Assembly (NCBI GenBank): GCA_012845835.1
Contig: JABAKD010000013.1
Coordinates: 9,613,128 to 9,677,127, forward strand
Direction: 5' to 3'
Source of the DNA: Undaria pinnatifida
Taxonomy: Eukaryota; Sar; Phaeophyceae; Laminariales; Alariaceae
DNA: 64,000 bases
Part shown: positions 62,723 to 64,000 of the stretch, in pieces
Position numbering within the stretch: the first letter of the stretch is position 1
Layout: each line of letters opens with the position of its first letter
Program-made: the position numbers and the translations under genes
Notes under the pieces: model-generated
Told to the model about the DNA's origin: nothing
Seen by the model: only the letters and a program-made list of their open reading frames with translations
The model's database searches: none

Positions 62723-64000
62723 GTGTTGAGCATATTTTTTTCAAGTATCACTCAAGGTTTTTGCGCCTCTCGCCCTGGGTTTGTTTTTGATTTCATGCAT
62801 GTGACGCCACCCCATAGCCCTGGAGTTGCGGAAGTACTTGGACCAGGGGGTGGGGATGAAGCTCATGAGCTGCAGTAAGGTAGGGAGGTTCGAAGTTTTC
62901 ACACTCGGGACAGATAACGGTTTAAATAATCTAGATCATCTAGATCCTGCAAGGTTCCCCTTTCGGGATGGGGTTAGCTTGATGTTCCGGGGGCGTCGCA
63001 AGTTGAAAAGGGGGAACACATCCTCTCCAACGGTATGTATGAGGGCCGTTCATAACGAACACAACAAATGTCAGGAATCGTCACGAAGAATGAGCTGCTG
63101 CTTATGCTGCTGCTGTATTTTTTTTGTTTTTTTTTTCATCCTCTGGCGGATGGGGAAAAATTCCCCGCACTTCCACGTATTATGTATACATGTCGTGTGC
63201 CACTTCAACTCAATTGCTGCTGTATGCTACGTGTGCCTGGCATGACGTCCGACGATGTGTGTTTTGATTGTTGCATTGGGTGTGAAACTGTTACTGCTGT
63301 TGTCGTGGCTTGGTCTCCTGCTGTGCACCAACCACACATACGTACACCGCGACTACTGGCACAAGGCGAGAGCTTGAGACACGGTTCCTGCAATTGCATT
63401 GCTGCTGTGCTGCTCATGTATACTCGTACCAATTTTGTAACGGCACACACACCACGCACACATACCGAGTACGTGCAGAAGCGCACTAGCATACACAAAC
63501 ACACAGAAGAACCGCCTCTGGCTGCACGAAGGGATAGCTCACAGCGCGGCTGTTGTTGCGCTGTGACCGCCACAAGTACTGAGCCTGGAGAGCCATGTGT
63601 GATGCAGCAGCACAGCAGCAGCAGGAGCAGAGCGAGAAAAAGCACCAACGTATGGGTTTCTATAATATGGGCCCTGCGCGGCTCGGCGAAATGAGGCAAG
63701 CGACAGGATGGGCCTTGCTCTGTGGGTCTTGCTCGGTGCGACTACCTCCCAGATGCGGCGCGGGAAGCACAACAACTCGAGAAATTGTAGCTAGGTGCCA
63801 ATCTCCCAGGTAGACGGGCGAGGAAGGTAGTTTTGTCACAGGCGGTGTGTTACATGTTCAGTGCGAGGTGTACAACAGAAGTCACAGGGGCTAGGTGCAA
63901 CAAATACGTATGATCCTCGAGAGATGTGCTGCTGCTGCTGTTGCTGCTGCTGGCCATACTTAACTGCGTCGTAGCAGGCAGCAGAAGGAGTGAAAACCGC

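Larger units (their letters stand above)
49057..64000. other. 15-kb repeat-rich flank upstream of the gene
   Basis: No host exon is recognised on either strand. It contains SINEs, a broken LINE ORF2 end, the 630-bp dispersed elements, a CCACATCCCGAAGGGG family, tandem arrays at 57.6-59.3 and 59.74-60.06 kb, and stem-loop repeats. CAG/CTG-rich stretches at 63.1-63.9 kb give shadow ORFs on both strands. Confidence 0.5.

Noticed and set aside
63068-63813. Cys/Thr-rich ORFs on both strands at the window end
   Set aside because: CAG/CTG and CA repeats open several frames at once; no domain or splice evidence.

Overview
The window looks like nuclear DNA of a stramenopile, most likely a brown alga. 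This is inferred from several traits together: GC-rich exons coding for Ala/Gly/Ser/Pro/Gln runs, introns far longer than exons, degenerate LINE copies, tRNA-derived SINEs, and many poly-C/poly-G and CAG-type tracts. There are no prokaryotic operons, CRISPR arrays or complete tRNA/rRNA genes.

One very large minus-strand gene dominates. I traced 16 candidate exons from about 49.06 kb down to a stop codon at 2135, a span of about 47 kb encoding roughly 2,000 residues. Most are linked by splice sites in compatible reading phase. Order of parts: a PWWP domain built from three exons and split by a 17.7-kb intron; a charged helix; a C4HC3 PHD finger whose first cysteine lies on a separate exon; a 652-codon exon with AT-hooks, a Gln-rich tract and an NSD-like cysteine/histidine zinc module; a bromodomain split by an optional Ala/Thr/Pro-rich insertion; and then short acidic exons, a coiled coil and a long low-complexity acidic tail. 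No SET domain is visible, so I read the product as a nuclear chromatin reader or scaffold. The chain is firm from 48.6 to 18.0 kb and from 8.4 to 2.1 kb. The link between the two halves (18.0 to 8.4 kb) is weak, and they could be two genes.

The rest is repeat-rich. 1-2.13 kb is downstream flank. 2.13-9.3 kb holds the C-terminal exons, with introns carrying degraded copies of neighbouring exon edges and a 1.74-kb hAT-like element with a perfect 8-bp target duplication. 9.3-18 kb holds LINE tails, an inverted duplication, a SINE and a 107-146-bp array seeded by an exon edge. 18-31 kb holds the bromodomain, PHD and PWWP exons with tandem arrays between them. 30.76-48.46 kb is the giant intron, made of repeats. 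49.06-64 kb holds SINEs, a broken LINE ORF2 end and tandem arrays, with no host gene recognised.

The most interesting signals are: repeated duplication of exon edges into adjacent introns; two phase-matched donors that would include or skip a roughly 210-residue insert inside the bromodomain; and a short stem-loop repeat present about 17 times across the window.
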